Below are positions 46,103-58,154 of a stretch of 64,000 nucleotides of DNA, in pieces. The DNA is from Parascedosporium putredinis (lineage: Eukaryota > Ascomycota > Sordariomycetes > Microascales > Microascaceae). The DNA lies in contig CASHTG010000008.1 in NCBI GenBank assembly GCA_949357655.1, positions 806,001-870,000 of the forward strand, given 5' to 3'. The stretch's first letter is position 1, and the number at the start of each line of letters is the position of its first letter. The position numbers and the translations under genes are program-made. The notes beneath the pieces are model-generated. The model worked only from the letters and a program-made list of their open reading frames with translations. It searched no databases and had not been told where the DNA came from.

Positions 46103-48115
46103 ATGCTCTCCCTTCTCGTCTCGGGCTTATACGCCCTGTCCTCCCTCCAGCCCGCTGCCGCTTCCGCCGTCGGCGACCGCACCTGCCAGGCCCCCGTGGC
46201 CGCGGTCGAGTGCCAGGGCAAGTCCTACGTGTACGAGAAGCTCGCCGGCTACGGCGGCCTCCCCGGCAGCGGCAGGGACAAGTTTGGCGACACGCTCGGC
46301 AGCCTTGGCAGCTCTGCTGTGATCGACCTAAAGACCTGGAAAAAGGTCAACGGCAAATATACCGGTACTCTGTGGTCTCTCCCCGATCGTGGTTGGTATG
46401 TGTTTTTCTCTCTTCTTTCTTTTGCCTTGTACTCTGAAATTAGCCTAGTTGGATCTTTCCTCTTGTTTCCTCGCGCAGTTCCACCCCCTCGTGTGCAATT
46501 CTTAGACAGCCGCCCTCTCTAATGCGCCATGGGACACCAGGAACACAGAAGGCACCCTCAACTATCAGCCCCGCCTCCACAAATTCACCATCACCTTCGA
46601 CCCCTCCACCCCGCCGCTCCCTCCGCCGGAACCCTCGCCTCGAACCTCGAGTTCTCCTACGAGGACAGCATCCTCTTCACCGACCCCGCGGGCAAGCCCA
46701 TGACCGGAATCGACTGCACCACCACCCTCGATTTCGCCGGTCTCCCCAGCATCCCCGCCGGCTCCTACACCGGCGACGGCTTCGGCGCCGGCTCCGACGA
46801 GCAAGGCGACACCCGCGTCTGTCTGGATCCCGAGGGCCTCGTGCTCAACGATGACGGGTCCTTTTGGGTTTCGGACGAGTACGGCCCCTTTGTTTGTAAG
46901 TGAACGCTGCTACCTGTCAAAATGCATACTGCGCGCCATGCGGCTAACAGGTCGGCCGGACAGATCTATTCAACAGCCAAGGAAAGCTTGTCAGCGCCAT
47001 CAGGCCCCCGATGCCCTTGTTCCCATGAGGAACGGGGTCGGGATGTTCTCCGCCAACTCCCCCTCGCTATAACCCCGCGCTGGCGCCCTCGCCTACCCTT
47101 CCCGAGTCGGGTCGCAACAATAATCAAGGTATCATTCCACACGCATTAGCCCATGCGTCCCCATCATGTGTTTTTCTCCCCGAGTGATAACTAGAGAGAA
47201 TCAAACTAACCTCGAGCAGGTTTCGAGGGTCTCAGTGCATCTGCCGACGGCAACACCCTCTACGTCCTCCTCCAGTCTGCCGCCATCCAAGACGGCGTAA
47301 GTCAAATTATCCCCGTCTTTCTCATATCACCGTTACGACTCGCCGTTTCAAAAACTAATCTCTGCAACAGGGAAACTCCAAGGCCACCCGCCAACACGTC
47401 CGCTTCCTAACCTACGACGTCTCCGACAAGCTCAGCCCCGTCCTCACCCAGGAAAACGTCGTACCCCTCCCTTCCTTCATCGACGGCACCGACGGCAACA
47501 AGACTCGCTTCGCCGCCCAGTCCGAGCTCTACTCCCTCCAAAACGGCCAGTTCCTCATGCTGGCCCGCGACTCGTCGGCCGGCACCGGTCTCGCCTTCTC
47601 GCAGTCCAACTACCGCCACATTGACGTGTTTGACGTGTCCGCGGCCACGGACATTGCCGGCACCAAGTACGACGACGTTGGCGGCGCCGTGTCACCCGGT
47701 GGCGTTCTCGTCAGCGACATCACCCCGGCCACCGTGTGCCCATGGATCGACTTCAACGTCAACTCTGAGCTTGCCAAGTTTGGTCTCCACAACGGCGGTG
47801 CCCAAGACATCGGACTCCTGGTAAGTGCTTGCCCTAATCATCGGCACCGGAAATATTGATAGACTGATATGATTTCCGGTCGTGTAGAATGAAAAGTGGG
47901 AGTCCATCTCGCTCGTCCCCATTCACGTTGATGAGAAGGGCAATAGGAAGAGCGGGGCCAAGGCGGATAGCGAATATTACATTATTTCGCTGAGCGACAA
48001 CGACTTTATTACCCAAGATGGGGCTATGAACTTTGGAAACATGCCTTATAGCGACGAAAGCGGCGCTGAGCTCAACAACCAGGCACTTGTGTTCAAGGTC
48101 AGGATTGAGAGTTAG
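46103..48115 (+). CDS. Secreted phytase-like esterase-domain protein
   Basis: Esterase-like activity of phytase family (beta-propeller-like), secreted. Signal peptide LLVSGLYALSSLQPAAAS. Blocks: KLAGYGGLPGSGRDKFGDTLGS, NTEGTLNYQPRLHKF, DPEGLVLNDDGSFWVSDEYGPFV, GFEGLSASADGNTLYVLLQSA, LVSDITPATVCPWIDFNVNS and DNDFITQDGAMNFG. Introns follow DRGW, FV, NNNQ, IQDG and DIGLL, with standard sites. Frame losses at the C runs 46609-46612 and 47005-47009 (one base each) and around 47059-47070 (two bases) are needed to join exons 2 and 3. Some relatives are annotated as phytases or alkaline phosphatases, but activity is not established here. Confidence 0.82.
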
Positions 48116-51011
48116 GTGTAGAGTCACGAATGTGTGCTCGCGATGGCAGCGACATGTCACCGCAACTCCCGCGTGTATCGTAGCTAATCCGTAATATTAA
48201 TGATAATTTGGGAATTCCGGCTTGCCATCGGGTCTCCCGGTCCAATGCAAACATCCATATATAATTCCGCATCGTTTTCTTTTGTACCTTATTCAGGCCT
48301 GCAAACCGCGCGGAAGTTTAGTGACGACCATCCCTCAGTACATGTCCACCAGGTAGAGTAGAAGACGTTTTTCCAGTCTTTCGTGCAGAGGCAAGGTTTT
48401 AAGGGAAGCATTGCTTTTAAAAGGCCCATGAAAGATATGGCTGGCACTCATACTAAGCTCGGAGAGGGACATTACCTCTAGCAGTCAGGTTCTCTCCGCA
48501 ACGGCCATCTCAACCCACGTCGCTACTTTGACAACACCACTTAGTCATTCACTATATATGCAAGTGAGTCAGGTGAATGTATGAACCTTTCTGCCACTGT
48601 GATACTTTGATCACTGCCTGTGCTCCGAGGTAGGACTTGGACCTTCTTGGACTGCGATCTTCAGATGCCTGGCCGCCGACGAAGTCGGTACCTGAAGCCG
48701 ACTGGGTGCCTATATGCTACACAGCCATGGCCCCCATCACCAGTGAATCGGAAAGCGACCAACCAAGACACTCCCTATCAGTCCGTTCTCTCTTGCGCCG
48801 GGTAAAGGGTTGGAAAATGTTGACTAGATATCCTTTGAATCCTCGTCCTCACGAGTTGACACAGCTAGCTCTGACAGCGCCGAAGCCCACCATCCGTTAC
48901 TAAACTTCAATATGATACACCCCGAGTCTTCAAAGCCTACTAAATACATAATGAAAGAAAGATGGAGAGTTCATAATCACCCTTCCTAATTTGAAAATCA
49001 TCAATTTTGTGCAGGTTGTTGTCCCGGCCTCTTTTACCACTGGCCAGCTGAACAATGGGAGACAATCGGGATTTCCGGCCCATGACGAGTCGCAAACAAT
49101 TGGATTTTTATTCTCTCAGCAAAAACCTTATCAACTGTGGCATCGGTCGCCTGAGCTACTACACACGTTTATATTGAACCATAGTCTCGCTTCAAAATTC
49201 TTGCTTCGACGTTGATGGAGCAGCTCCACGATTGGACGTCCGGGTAAAGCGCCAAGTACGGGGGGACCAGAAAAAACACTTGCATGCTAGTGTCAAGTGT
49301 ATCAATCCTCGCGGGCGGTGCTGTGGTGGTATTGGCCGCCGGAATGGTACTAAATTGATCAATATGTCACGGCTGAATCCGAATCCGACTTGACTGGCAG
49401 GTTGGCAGCTATAATGTTGACGACTATAGCACAAGGACCTTTTTCCCCCTCGCTTCCTCGGAAAGGGTGCCAGTCTGGGGTAGATGATGGCGTGGGCGCA
49501 TTTGTTTCAACGATAATGGAAATTCCCAGCCAAATAGCGTACACGTAAACAGCGTGCTACTAGTATTGGTAAAACCCCGACAGAACCGACACCAATGCTT
49601 GGCTGTGAATTCCTGGCAGGAGAGAACGAGAGCCGGTCACACTGCTGGGGTCGAGACTCGATGTTGAAGAGCGCAAGTGCACAACTTTATGTGTATAGCT
49701 ATGGGCTACTGGGCAAATCATAACACGGTCTGGGCTTAGTTAATGATGTCAAAGCAACGAAGAGGCGAGGGGATAGAGGCGATTTGGGCAAAGTCCTTGA
49801 CCGCAAACAATCTATCATAAAGTGCTGAACTGCCTATCAATCGGCCAGCCGGCCGGCCGGCCCAGCCATAACCGCTCAGGAACAATAGCAGCACTGTTAA
49901 CTCGCCGCACGTGTACCTTGTGCGCAATTATGAAGAGTCTCCAGCAGTGCACTCTTTCCCCTAAATGGTTACTCGGTTCATCACATCGGAGGTTTTTTCT
50001 TTTTCGTCTCGACAGTATTCTATTCCGGATGTTGTGTGTCCGAGCTTCTGTTGGGACTAAGAGGCGACGAGATATAATTGATTGAAGAAGCAAATAGGAA
50101 TCGGACAACCCCTTCCCTTGCTCTGTGTCTCTGCTTGGCACCCTTCCGCACCACGCGCAACGGTACATACATTTTTGACGTATTATGTATTCATTTCTGG
50201 CGGGCCTCCCGGCAGTCGTTGCTGAAATCCGATAGCCATGTTGACGGCGGGTCGACCGGCAGCCCCACCCCCGCCGATGGGTGTGGCCAGCCCGCGATAT
50301 TGCCTGCCACATTTAATTTGCCCCGGACTTTTCGATAGATTAACCTCTGGCCAACCCAAGAAGAGCAGGCCAAGAGCCGGCAACGACTTCGGCGACACAT
50401 GATGCGGCCCCAATTTGCGGCAGTTGTCCCCACAATTGCTTGCCACGCTTTCACGACGTCGGAGCCACGTCGGGGGCCCTGTTCCCCTCCAATCCTTGCT
50501 GCGGTTCGTTGATGATCCTGGCCTACACGCCTTCCTTCCGTTGGGCTACTTTGATCTCGCGTGGGATGGTACCTCTCTATCCCTCTCTCTCTCTCTCTCT
50601 CTCCTCTCTGCCTATCGCAAGGGCCCCTCGTGGGTGTCGGGATGCACCCCCTCCGCGTCACGGCCACATGGAGAATTGGATCTAGACTGCCTACGGATGA
50701 AGAGTGATATCGAGACAAGGGCCATGGAACTGTGGCTCCCTTATGTGGTGTTTTATATCTCTTGGTTCGCGGACGTATATATGGATGGGGGCATGCCAAG
50801 GCGCCCCGGTCTTGTCCCAGACGCTCTTTTCCCTTCTTCCCCTTCTTTCTTTCCTTTCCTTCCCCGTCACATCAAATCTCGTTTTCTGGTTGTCCTTCTC
50901 GCTCTATACCGGGCCCTAGCCGCTTTAGGAAGCTTCCCATAGACCCCACACGCAAGACAATCTCTCTCTTTTTTTTCCCCCTTGTTCGTTTGGGATCTCC
51001 TGCAAGCCAAG
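48116..51011. other. Long intergenic region
   Basis: 2.9 kb without a gene I can support. It holds a GGCC-rich palindromic stretch at 49850-49863, a CT microsatellite at 50583-50602, and a TATATAT at 50776-50782 that may serve the DUF1996 gene. Frames of 165-200 codons near 49815-50799 show no family. Confidence 0.5.
50583..50602. repeat. CT dinucleotide microsatellite
   Basis: Ten CT units, 410 bp upstream of the DUF1996 gene start. Simple repeat. Confidence 0.9.
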
Positions 51012-52271
51012 ATGATGCTCAAGACCCTCGTCGCCCTCGCGACCGCTCAGCTGGCCGTCGGCCAAGAGCTGATGCGCTTCGGCTGCTCCCAGCTCACCCT
51101 GGACCGCATCGACCCGCTGGTCAACCCCGGTGCCGTGCCCTCGCCCCACATGCACCAGATCATCGGAGGCAACTCCTTCAACGCCAGCATGGACCCCACC
51201 AGCCTCGACCCGCCCCGCGATGCTAGCTGCACCACCTGCTCCTTCGCCGAGGATTTCTCCAACTACTGGACCCCCAACCTGTACTTCAGGGCCCGCAACG
51301 GCACTTTTAAGCACGTCCCCATCTTCGCCAACTTGGGTCTTGGCCAGATCCAGGGCGGCATGACCGTCTACTACATCCGCGGCTACAGGGCCGCCGACAA
51401 GGTCACCACCTTCAAGCCTGTAAGTGTTTTGTTTTTCTTCCACTTTCCGCCAATTGAAAATCGAGGGGACGCCGCGCACAGAGAGAAAAGGAGAAACCCA
51501 CGCGGTGGAGTCGATCCCCGCACAAAAAAAGAAGCCGTACGCTAACATGAACTTTTCCCCAACCAGGGCTTCCGCATGCTTGTCGGTGACGCCGCCAACC
51601 GCGACCCCGCCAAGGTCCCCGCCAGCTCTGCTACCGCTGCGAGCACAACATGCAGCAGTCGCCCTTCGGCGGCGCCCCTGCACGGGAACCGACACCACCA
51701 CCTTCCCCAAGGAGCCCTGCGGCGGAGGCTGGCGTGTCACCGTCACCTTCCCCAGCTGCTGGGACGGCAAGACCCTCGACACCCCCAACCACATGGACCA
51801 CATCGCCTACCCCTCCCAGGGCACCTTCGAGACCGGCGGCGCCTGCCCCTCGACCCACCCCGTCAAGATCCCCCAGGTCATGTACGAGATCATGATGGAC
51901 ACCACCGCTTTCAACGACCCCAGCGAGTGGCCCGAGGACGGCTCCCAGCCTTTCGTCTGGGCCATGGGCGACACCACCGGTGCCGGTATCCACGGTGACT
52001 ACCTCTTCGGCTGGAAGGGCGATGCCCTCCAGAGGGCCATGGACATGAAGTGCAACGGTGTCAACTGCCCCGGCATGGAGCGCCAGACCGACGCCGTCTC
52101 CAACGCTTGCGCCAAGGCCCAGATCGCCTCCGAGCCCGTTGGTGATGATGGCTGTAAGTGAAATACCCAACCCCTCCCTCCTTCCGTAACACGTTTTCCT
52201 ATCAAGCAATCAATACTAACTTTGATGCTGCAGGGCTTACCACTCTTCCCGGAAACTGGGAGCTTTCTTAA
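51012..52271 (+). CDS. Secreted DUF1996-domain protein
   Basis: Fungal secreted protein with a DUF1996 domain. A signal peptide (LVALATAQLAVG) runs straight into LMRFGCSQLTLDRIDPLVNPG and SPHMHQIIGGNSFN, the family hallmark with conserved Cys and His. Later blocks: CTTCSFAEDFSNYWTP, CYRCEHNMQQSPFG, CGGGWRVTVTFPSCWDGK and HMDHIAYP. Introns lie at TTFKP and after DDG (next exon WLTTLPGNWELS). Two single-base losses (near 51627 and the C run 51675-51678) break exon 2. ATGs at 51012 and 51015 give MMLK or MLK. Function not established; relatives are linked to wall or plant polymer surfaces. Confidence 0.85.
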
Positions 52272-53133
52272 TTTAGAGGTGGACGCCTTTCCCCAGAAAG
52301 CTGTTTTTCAATCCGTGGTCTCTGTAGAGTAGGACGGGATCAATTTAGTGCGAACCCAAAAACGCCCCAACCAAGACTGCAAGAATCTCTGCAGAGATTA
52401 CAGAATACTCTTCTTTGTATATACCTAGCATCTTAAACTTAGCGCATCGTGGTTGCTAGTATTTGCCTCTTTTCTCTCGTCACCTGTGTATCCTGGCTGT
52501 AGTTTGATTTTTCCTTTCTTTTTAGATTGACAGAGAATATCCGTGTATGCTGCTGGGCTGCCTGAGTTATTGGTGCTTTATTTACGTCTACTGGACCACC
52601 CCTGTGCTAGTATGCCTATTCCACAGGGTATCCCATGCCCTGCCGCGTTCACTCTGCCGCTATGTGCTGCGCCTCATCTCGAAGCGTACGGCAAAGGCGT
52701 AAGGCTTTTTTCGTTTCCTGCGTCAGATTTGGTACCAGTTTTAGGTAGGTTCTGAATGGTACCGTCATGCCCGCGAATCATGACTAAATACCGCAGCGTC
52801 CGACAAGTTGATAGTCTTGACGTCTGGCACTACAAGTAGAAGCAGAATATTACCTGCTCAGATGCGACACAGATATGATCAGAAGGTACCTATTGCTAGC
52901 GAGATCGTGCAAGGCTTCAACGGACTCAACCTGTATCCGGGGCCATCATTAGGCACCCGCACGTGAGCGGGGTTAGCTGAGGGTGCAACTCTCCGTCGCC
53001 CAACTTCACCTGTCGGCCCTCACCGATCCCAAGTATCCTAGCGTTCCCTACCGTTACATCTATATCTGCAAAAAAAAGGTCGATCCTTATCTTTATCCCC
53101 ATTCGCTTTTCTTGCGCCCTCGGCTACTCTTTC
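52272..53133. other. Intergenic region
   Basis: 860 bp with no supported gene. A poly-A run lies at 53070-53077 near the next gene. Confidence 0.5.
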
Positions 53134-54037
53134 ATGATGAGCGCTCAGCCCGCAGCTCCAGACAACCATTCGTCCCTCTCATTCACACGATCCGGCTTCA
53201 ACCCCTCTCCCACCGACGCGATCATCGTTCGTTTGATTCTCCGTGGCCTGAGGCTCAACCGCCTCAACGTCAATATCCCTCTCGAAATAGCCCTGCAAAT
53301 TGCCCACTTTGCCGACTACAACCCGCGCATTGCGTGTCGCCGCGCCGCGTCAAGGGTATATAAAGTCCTGTACTACGGGAACATAGACCCATGGATCGAT
53401 GGAACCTCTCATGGCATTGCCGCACTATACCTCACTTCGCCGCCGCTCCCCAAACCCCCGCCTACCTGCCCCTTCAGGATCCGGCCCAAATACGTCACAT
53501 TCCAAATGCGAAGTGCCGACCAGGGCTGGGCTACGTGGGGGTCATGGAACGTACGAGAACAGCCACACCTGGTTTGAGGCATCCATCCTACGGCCCACGA
53601 CACCCGACGCACCGCCACCACCCGGTATGGGCGTTGGCGGTTATGAGTTTGCCGACAGGGTAGAGGTCGCTGACTACAGGGGGTCCCTCAACTCATTAGG
53701 TTGGGATTTGGTCCTAAATGGTGAGAAGGCCGGCTGGCTGGTTCACCACAACATCACCGCCTCTGAAGAGCTTAATAATTACCGAACTGATTGGAACACG
53801 GGCGTTGTGTTGAAATTGGAGGGTCCACCATCGATGGGAGACGGCGTTGGTTTCTTGGACTCGCTTCAGGCTGGCGATGCGGTAGCACTCTGGGCGAGAG
53901 CAGAGGTATGTTCGCCCCGTGTTGTCTTGGCTAATCTTTCCATTGGCTAACTGGTTTACTTCCACTTACCCAAGCAACGACTGTGGACCAACATAATTGA
54001 AGAAGCAACGATTGAGATTGGTTATGAGGTGATGTAA
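53134..54037 (+). CDS. Unclassified protein with F-box-like start
   Basis: Two-exon gene, about 275 residues. The N-terminal part has NIPLEIALQIAHFADYNPRIA, an F-box-like helix (LP/IP-x-E-I-x-x-x-I), then a conserved-looking block VTFQMRSADQGWATWGG and HTWFEASILRP that I associate with a fungal family of F-box-like and ankyrin-associated proteins, without a name I can vouch for. The last exon ends EEATIEIGYEVM. One G is missing from the GGGGG run at 53537-53541, otherwise the frame ends early. The start ATG at 53134 or 53137 is equally good. Confidence 0.65.
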
Positions 54038-55289
54038 TGCAAAACGGCCGATAGAAGGTTGAAAACTGCGAAGCCTAGCTCCTAAGGTACTATCAAATAG
54101 TAGATAATGAAATCTGTCACTCTGGTAATATTCCCCCAATCAGGTCATCTTTCATATCTTAGATTCACGGTGACGTCCTGCAGCCTCTGTTCAGGCTGCA
54201 TGGGTCCCTGCCTAGTTTCGGCGTAAACGGCTCATTTAAGGAGGGGAGGCGTTGGAAGTGAGGAGAAGTGACGCTTTCCTGATCAACTTGCAGAATTACA
54301 AATATCACGCAGCTAGTCCTGAAGGAATAGAAATTACAAATGAAGACGCGGGCAGCCTCAATGAAGGATATAACATGTACCCTTTTGACTCCCCTTTCCA
54401 GATATTTGAAACTTCCTTCCTCATCACCTATATCAGTCTCTTTCAAGATCCACCGTTCCGTTCTGCTCCTTAATAACAGTCTCTTCTTTTCTATCAATAA
54501 CGTCCGTCATCCCACCCATCACAGGCCCTATCTAGAATGGACACAGTAGTGCGAGTGGTACCCGGCTTGTCGCTGGAGCCAGTTTCGGGCAAGTCAAAAC
54601 ACTGAACTCACGCAGACCGGGGTAGTTTCTGATTTGAAATGGCAGCGAACATCTTCGTGTCAGGGGCTACTGTCCCGGGAATTCGCTCACACAACAATAC
54701 CACCTATGTTTGCGTACGTACCCGTTGGTAGAGCCTTCTCCTTCCTCGCTGATGAATGTGACACCCAGTGCAACTGTGGCCACGAGCAATCGTGGGACGA
54801 CAATCCAGATTGCAGCAACTGTGAGGCTGAGCGATGTGACGAGTGCGATGTTACAATCAGGAAGTAAAGTTCTGGGCTTCGGATAGGCCCCAGGTGTACG
54901 CTACATTCATCGGGAGATGTCGTAGCTCATGCATGAGCATGGGCCGGGGTGAGCTGGGGCGAGCAGATGTGTGTGAGGTGAGCGAAGGAGGTCACTGTCC
55001 TGGGTCACCCCATCTTTAGTTGCCATGTCTATAACATAAAATCGACAATTGCGGCCCAGTTTTGGACCTCCGGCACTAGCATCCGGCGCGTTCGGGCCAT
55101 ACTCTTGCACTTGAAGACCTGAGAAGATCCATCTGCTATATTACACACAGCTACACGGCTAGACGAGGCGTTAAAGGTAGCAGGGATCGTGGGATGCATA
55201 TGCATGATGTTGGCCTAGTACGGCGAATTTCCGGCTCCCTCACGCTAGTCTGGTTATAGGTCTGAAGCGTTTGACGGAATACACCCGGC
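54038..55289. other. Convergent intergenic region
   Basis: 1.25 kb between converging genes. A 77-codon frame at 54634-54867 with several Cys (CDTQCNCGHEQSWDD) is noted but has no family match that I recognise and no strong context. Confidence 0.45.
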
Positions 55290-56343
55290 CTAGCTATCCG
55301 TCTTGATATTGTCGGCACCGCCTAGACGGCGAGCGATGACCCTCCCATCTTTCTCTATAATGTCGTTCATATGAACAGCGGCGCTCTTTGCCTGGTGACC
55401 TATATCACCCTCTGCCCTTGCCCCAAGTTCTTCGAACCGTTCCATCCAAAACCGCCACCTCTACATACCGAAGCCGGGTCGGCCAGTATACAAGGGCCCG
55501 GGAGATGTTGCATCTAGTTCCGTTTCGTTAAGAGTGTTCGCTTGAGAGGCGTCCTTGAATAACTCTTTACCGCACAACGTAATCCACTGGCTTGCAACGA
55601 CCAACCTCAGTTCCCTGGTGTCATCATCCGGAATATCACACTCCAGGGCAGCTCGAATCTCTATAACAGCGAGCACTGTCCATCGTACAACTCCAGTATT
55701 CACAAGACGAGCGCAGAATGCATTGAGACTGATCCACTCGGCCCTCATGTCAGGATTTGCGGCCTCATAGTCGGGATCTTTCGCCGCCTCCAACGGATCT
55801 TGTCGGGAAGGTCAGCGGATTCGCAGTACGGGAAATTGATGTCACAAAACTTACCAACCCATGCTTCACGAATACACGAACCTAGCAAAGGGAGATCTCT
55901 CCAGAGGCGGTACTCTTGCTAGCCAACCGTCAGTTTTGGCTCTAGAGGTGGATAAGGACTAGTGGCCATACGCCCCAAAGTGAGACAGTTCTTCTTGCGC
56001 GAAGGCGTAAGCACTCAAAAATAGATACTATCTCCTCTATCGCAGGGTCGTTAAAAGGCGCCGCGCGAACCACGGCAAGCGAAAGTTCCCATAGAGTCCA
56101 TACAAAAGTCTCGAGATCCTCAAGGGCCTCTGGCGACGGGCACAACTGATCGATCTCAGCAGCTGCGGCACCAGGCGTCATGCCGTCGTCGCTGGTAGGT
56201 GGATCTTTCGAGAGGAGCGCAGCCTCGAAAATCGGTAGCAGCTGTTTCTCCAAGTCTGTGAGGTCCTCCGCTTTCAATAACGCCATTTTCTCGGCAAAGG
56301 AGCTGGATCCAGCTTCGACAGCTGGCTTAGCGGGGTTCGACAT
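55290..56343 (-). CDS. DUF3632-like protein with in-frame TAG near the C-terminus
   Basis: Fungal DUF3632-type protein of unknown function. It starts MSNPAKPAVEAGSS. Exon 1 ends SLWG, a short exon reads EYRLWRDLPLLGSCIREAWV, and the third starts DPLEAAKDPDYEA. The frame is stopped by TAG at 55461-55463, directly after GRPGFGM. The same frame then continues RWRFWMERFEELGARA for 56 codons to the next TAG (55290-55292). Relatives usually read MERW or LERW at this point, so the TAG sits where a GAG (Glu) codon is expected. This is not a homopolymer slip. A GTATGT overlapping the TAG could be a splice donor, but splicing there would remove the conserved RWRFW. The shortened form (to 55461) is the literal reading. 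Confidence 0.65.
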
Positions 56344-58154
56344 GGTGTTTTCGGGAGTGAACTGGAAGGGGTGGATTTCTGATATCGACGAGAAGTGATA
56401 GGGAGAAGGGAAATTCCATGGCCGGTTTAAACTGAGGGATGGGGTTTTCACCGAGCCAAAGGTTGCGCGGATGATAAGTCTCCGTCCGAGTATCCTGCAC
56501 AATCTGATCCCCTTTCTCATCTCAAGGGGCGTGGGAGGGAAAGCAAGTTGAACCCAAAACTATTGGCCACCAAACTTGGTGATAATTTTGGGGTTGACTG
56601 CACAACATATATGGAAGTTTCGCTCGACAACAACCTCATCCCCCTCCAAGGCATCTTTAGTCATAAGTTAGTGATTAATATTTTCCCTTACTCATCATAT
56701 TATAAGGTATAAAGTTAGGGGTTGGTCAACTCACAATTGGCGTTTTCCCGTTGTTCGCCCCTGCAAAGATGCACTGGGATTTCTGCGGCTCAAAATGTCG
56801 AAGTCATTGCATTTTCCACTTGAGCAATAGGCAAGGTCGATCAGTGGCGTCAACAGCGCTCGTACGCCTATTATTTAGCGTGCCATCAGAGTGCAAGTGT
56901 ATACCTAGTGTTTTGTGTCACTAGCAAGGGGCTAGTTGATGTCGCGCAAGTGGTTCAAAATCGAGAAGAAAAACGTATTACATCTTGTCTGCATAAGAGG
57001 CGCGATCTGTGGATATCCGTATTGTCACTACTACAGTTTAAAGACTTGTATGAGCGATGGTGGTAGAGTTTGCCACCACTTCGTTCTCTCCTCGCTCCTT
57101 TCGCCTGAAAGATATCACCTAAGCCTAGGGTTAGTTATGAAATCGACTATGTGAAGTTAACCCTTAGCGGTTCTTAGAGTATTCGGAGTAGTCTCTCTCC
57201 AGTTGGTGTCTCAAAATTGAAGATGGGATCTATGTACTGGTACGACCTGGCGCAGGCTTGGGCTGTGGCATTAATTATCTGTCACGGGTTTCTCGTTGGC
57301 GAATCGCTTTTTCGACAGATATGCAGTTGGTTCTGCATTTTCTTATTTGATTCTGCAGTTTGTTCTGCAGTTCAATAAGTAGAAACACTCGTTTAAACGA
57401 GGGTGTAGGGCTTATTTGTGCAATTTAGTGTTGTCCACATAGTCTCTCGATCTCTCGTGTGGCCATGCCGCGGGCGATGCATTTAGGCGCATATTAGAAG
57501 CGTTCTTTTTCACCCGGAATGGGGCCGCTGTAGTACTGTGACTCCTCTCCTGGACGTGTGTTACACACGTATCCAGACCGAGACGAAGCAGGCAAGTTAG
57601 GTGATGATTGGAAACTCGGTTAGGATTGGCTAAATACGAGGGTTGACGGTGATGAAACTGAGCCCCAGTAAACAGTTCGATTTCACATCCCACCATCGAT
57701 ATCACCGAGGCATACTGGCAGCGGCAATGTATAGGTTGATGTACTGGCGACAGCTTAGAAAACTTGTGGAAGAGTCGCAGGCCAAGTTCACTTGTACGTG
57801 TCGGCCCGGCGGCGAGGCCGTAGAGCCTGGACGTTGAAGATGCTCCTATATCTTGGTTCACGCCAACCAACCAACCAACCAACTAAGAGTGACATAGTGA
57901 CGGATACATGGCCGCTATCCCTTTAGGCAGTATGCGAAACTGCCGTGGGGCCACACAGGACCTGCCTACGCCTTCTTTACCAACGAGAGCCGGTTAAAGC
58001 AACGCCACTAACTGGCTCTATGATTTAGATAACGGTCCGGCCGTCGTATCCTCTTGGTATTCTATCAACCTTGCCTTGTCCTGAACCAACACGGGCGCGG
58101 AGAGGCCTTACTCCAACACTTTCTCTACAGGCCTTGAGGCATAGATCCACGAAC
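56344..58154. other. Divergent intergenic region
   Basis: 1.8 kb, AT-rich in parts, with no supported gene. It includes a CCAA tetranucleotide repeat at 57863-57882. Confidence 0.5.
57863..57882. repeat. CCAA tetranucleotide repeat
   Basis: Four and a half CCAA units in non-coding DNA upstream of the LysM gene. Confidence 0.85.

Noticed and set aside
49815..50799. Frames of 165 and 202 codons on minus
   Set aside because: Proline- and arginine-rich shadow frames without any family similarity.
54634..54867. Cys-rich 77-codon frame
   Set aside because: Suggestive Cys spacing but too short, with no signal peptide and no family; kept only as a note in the intergenic entry.
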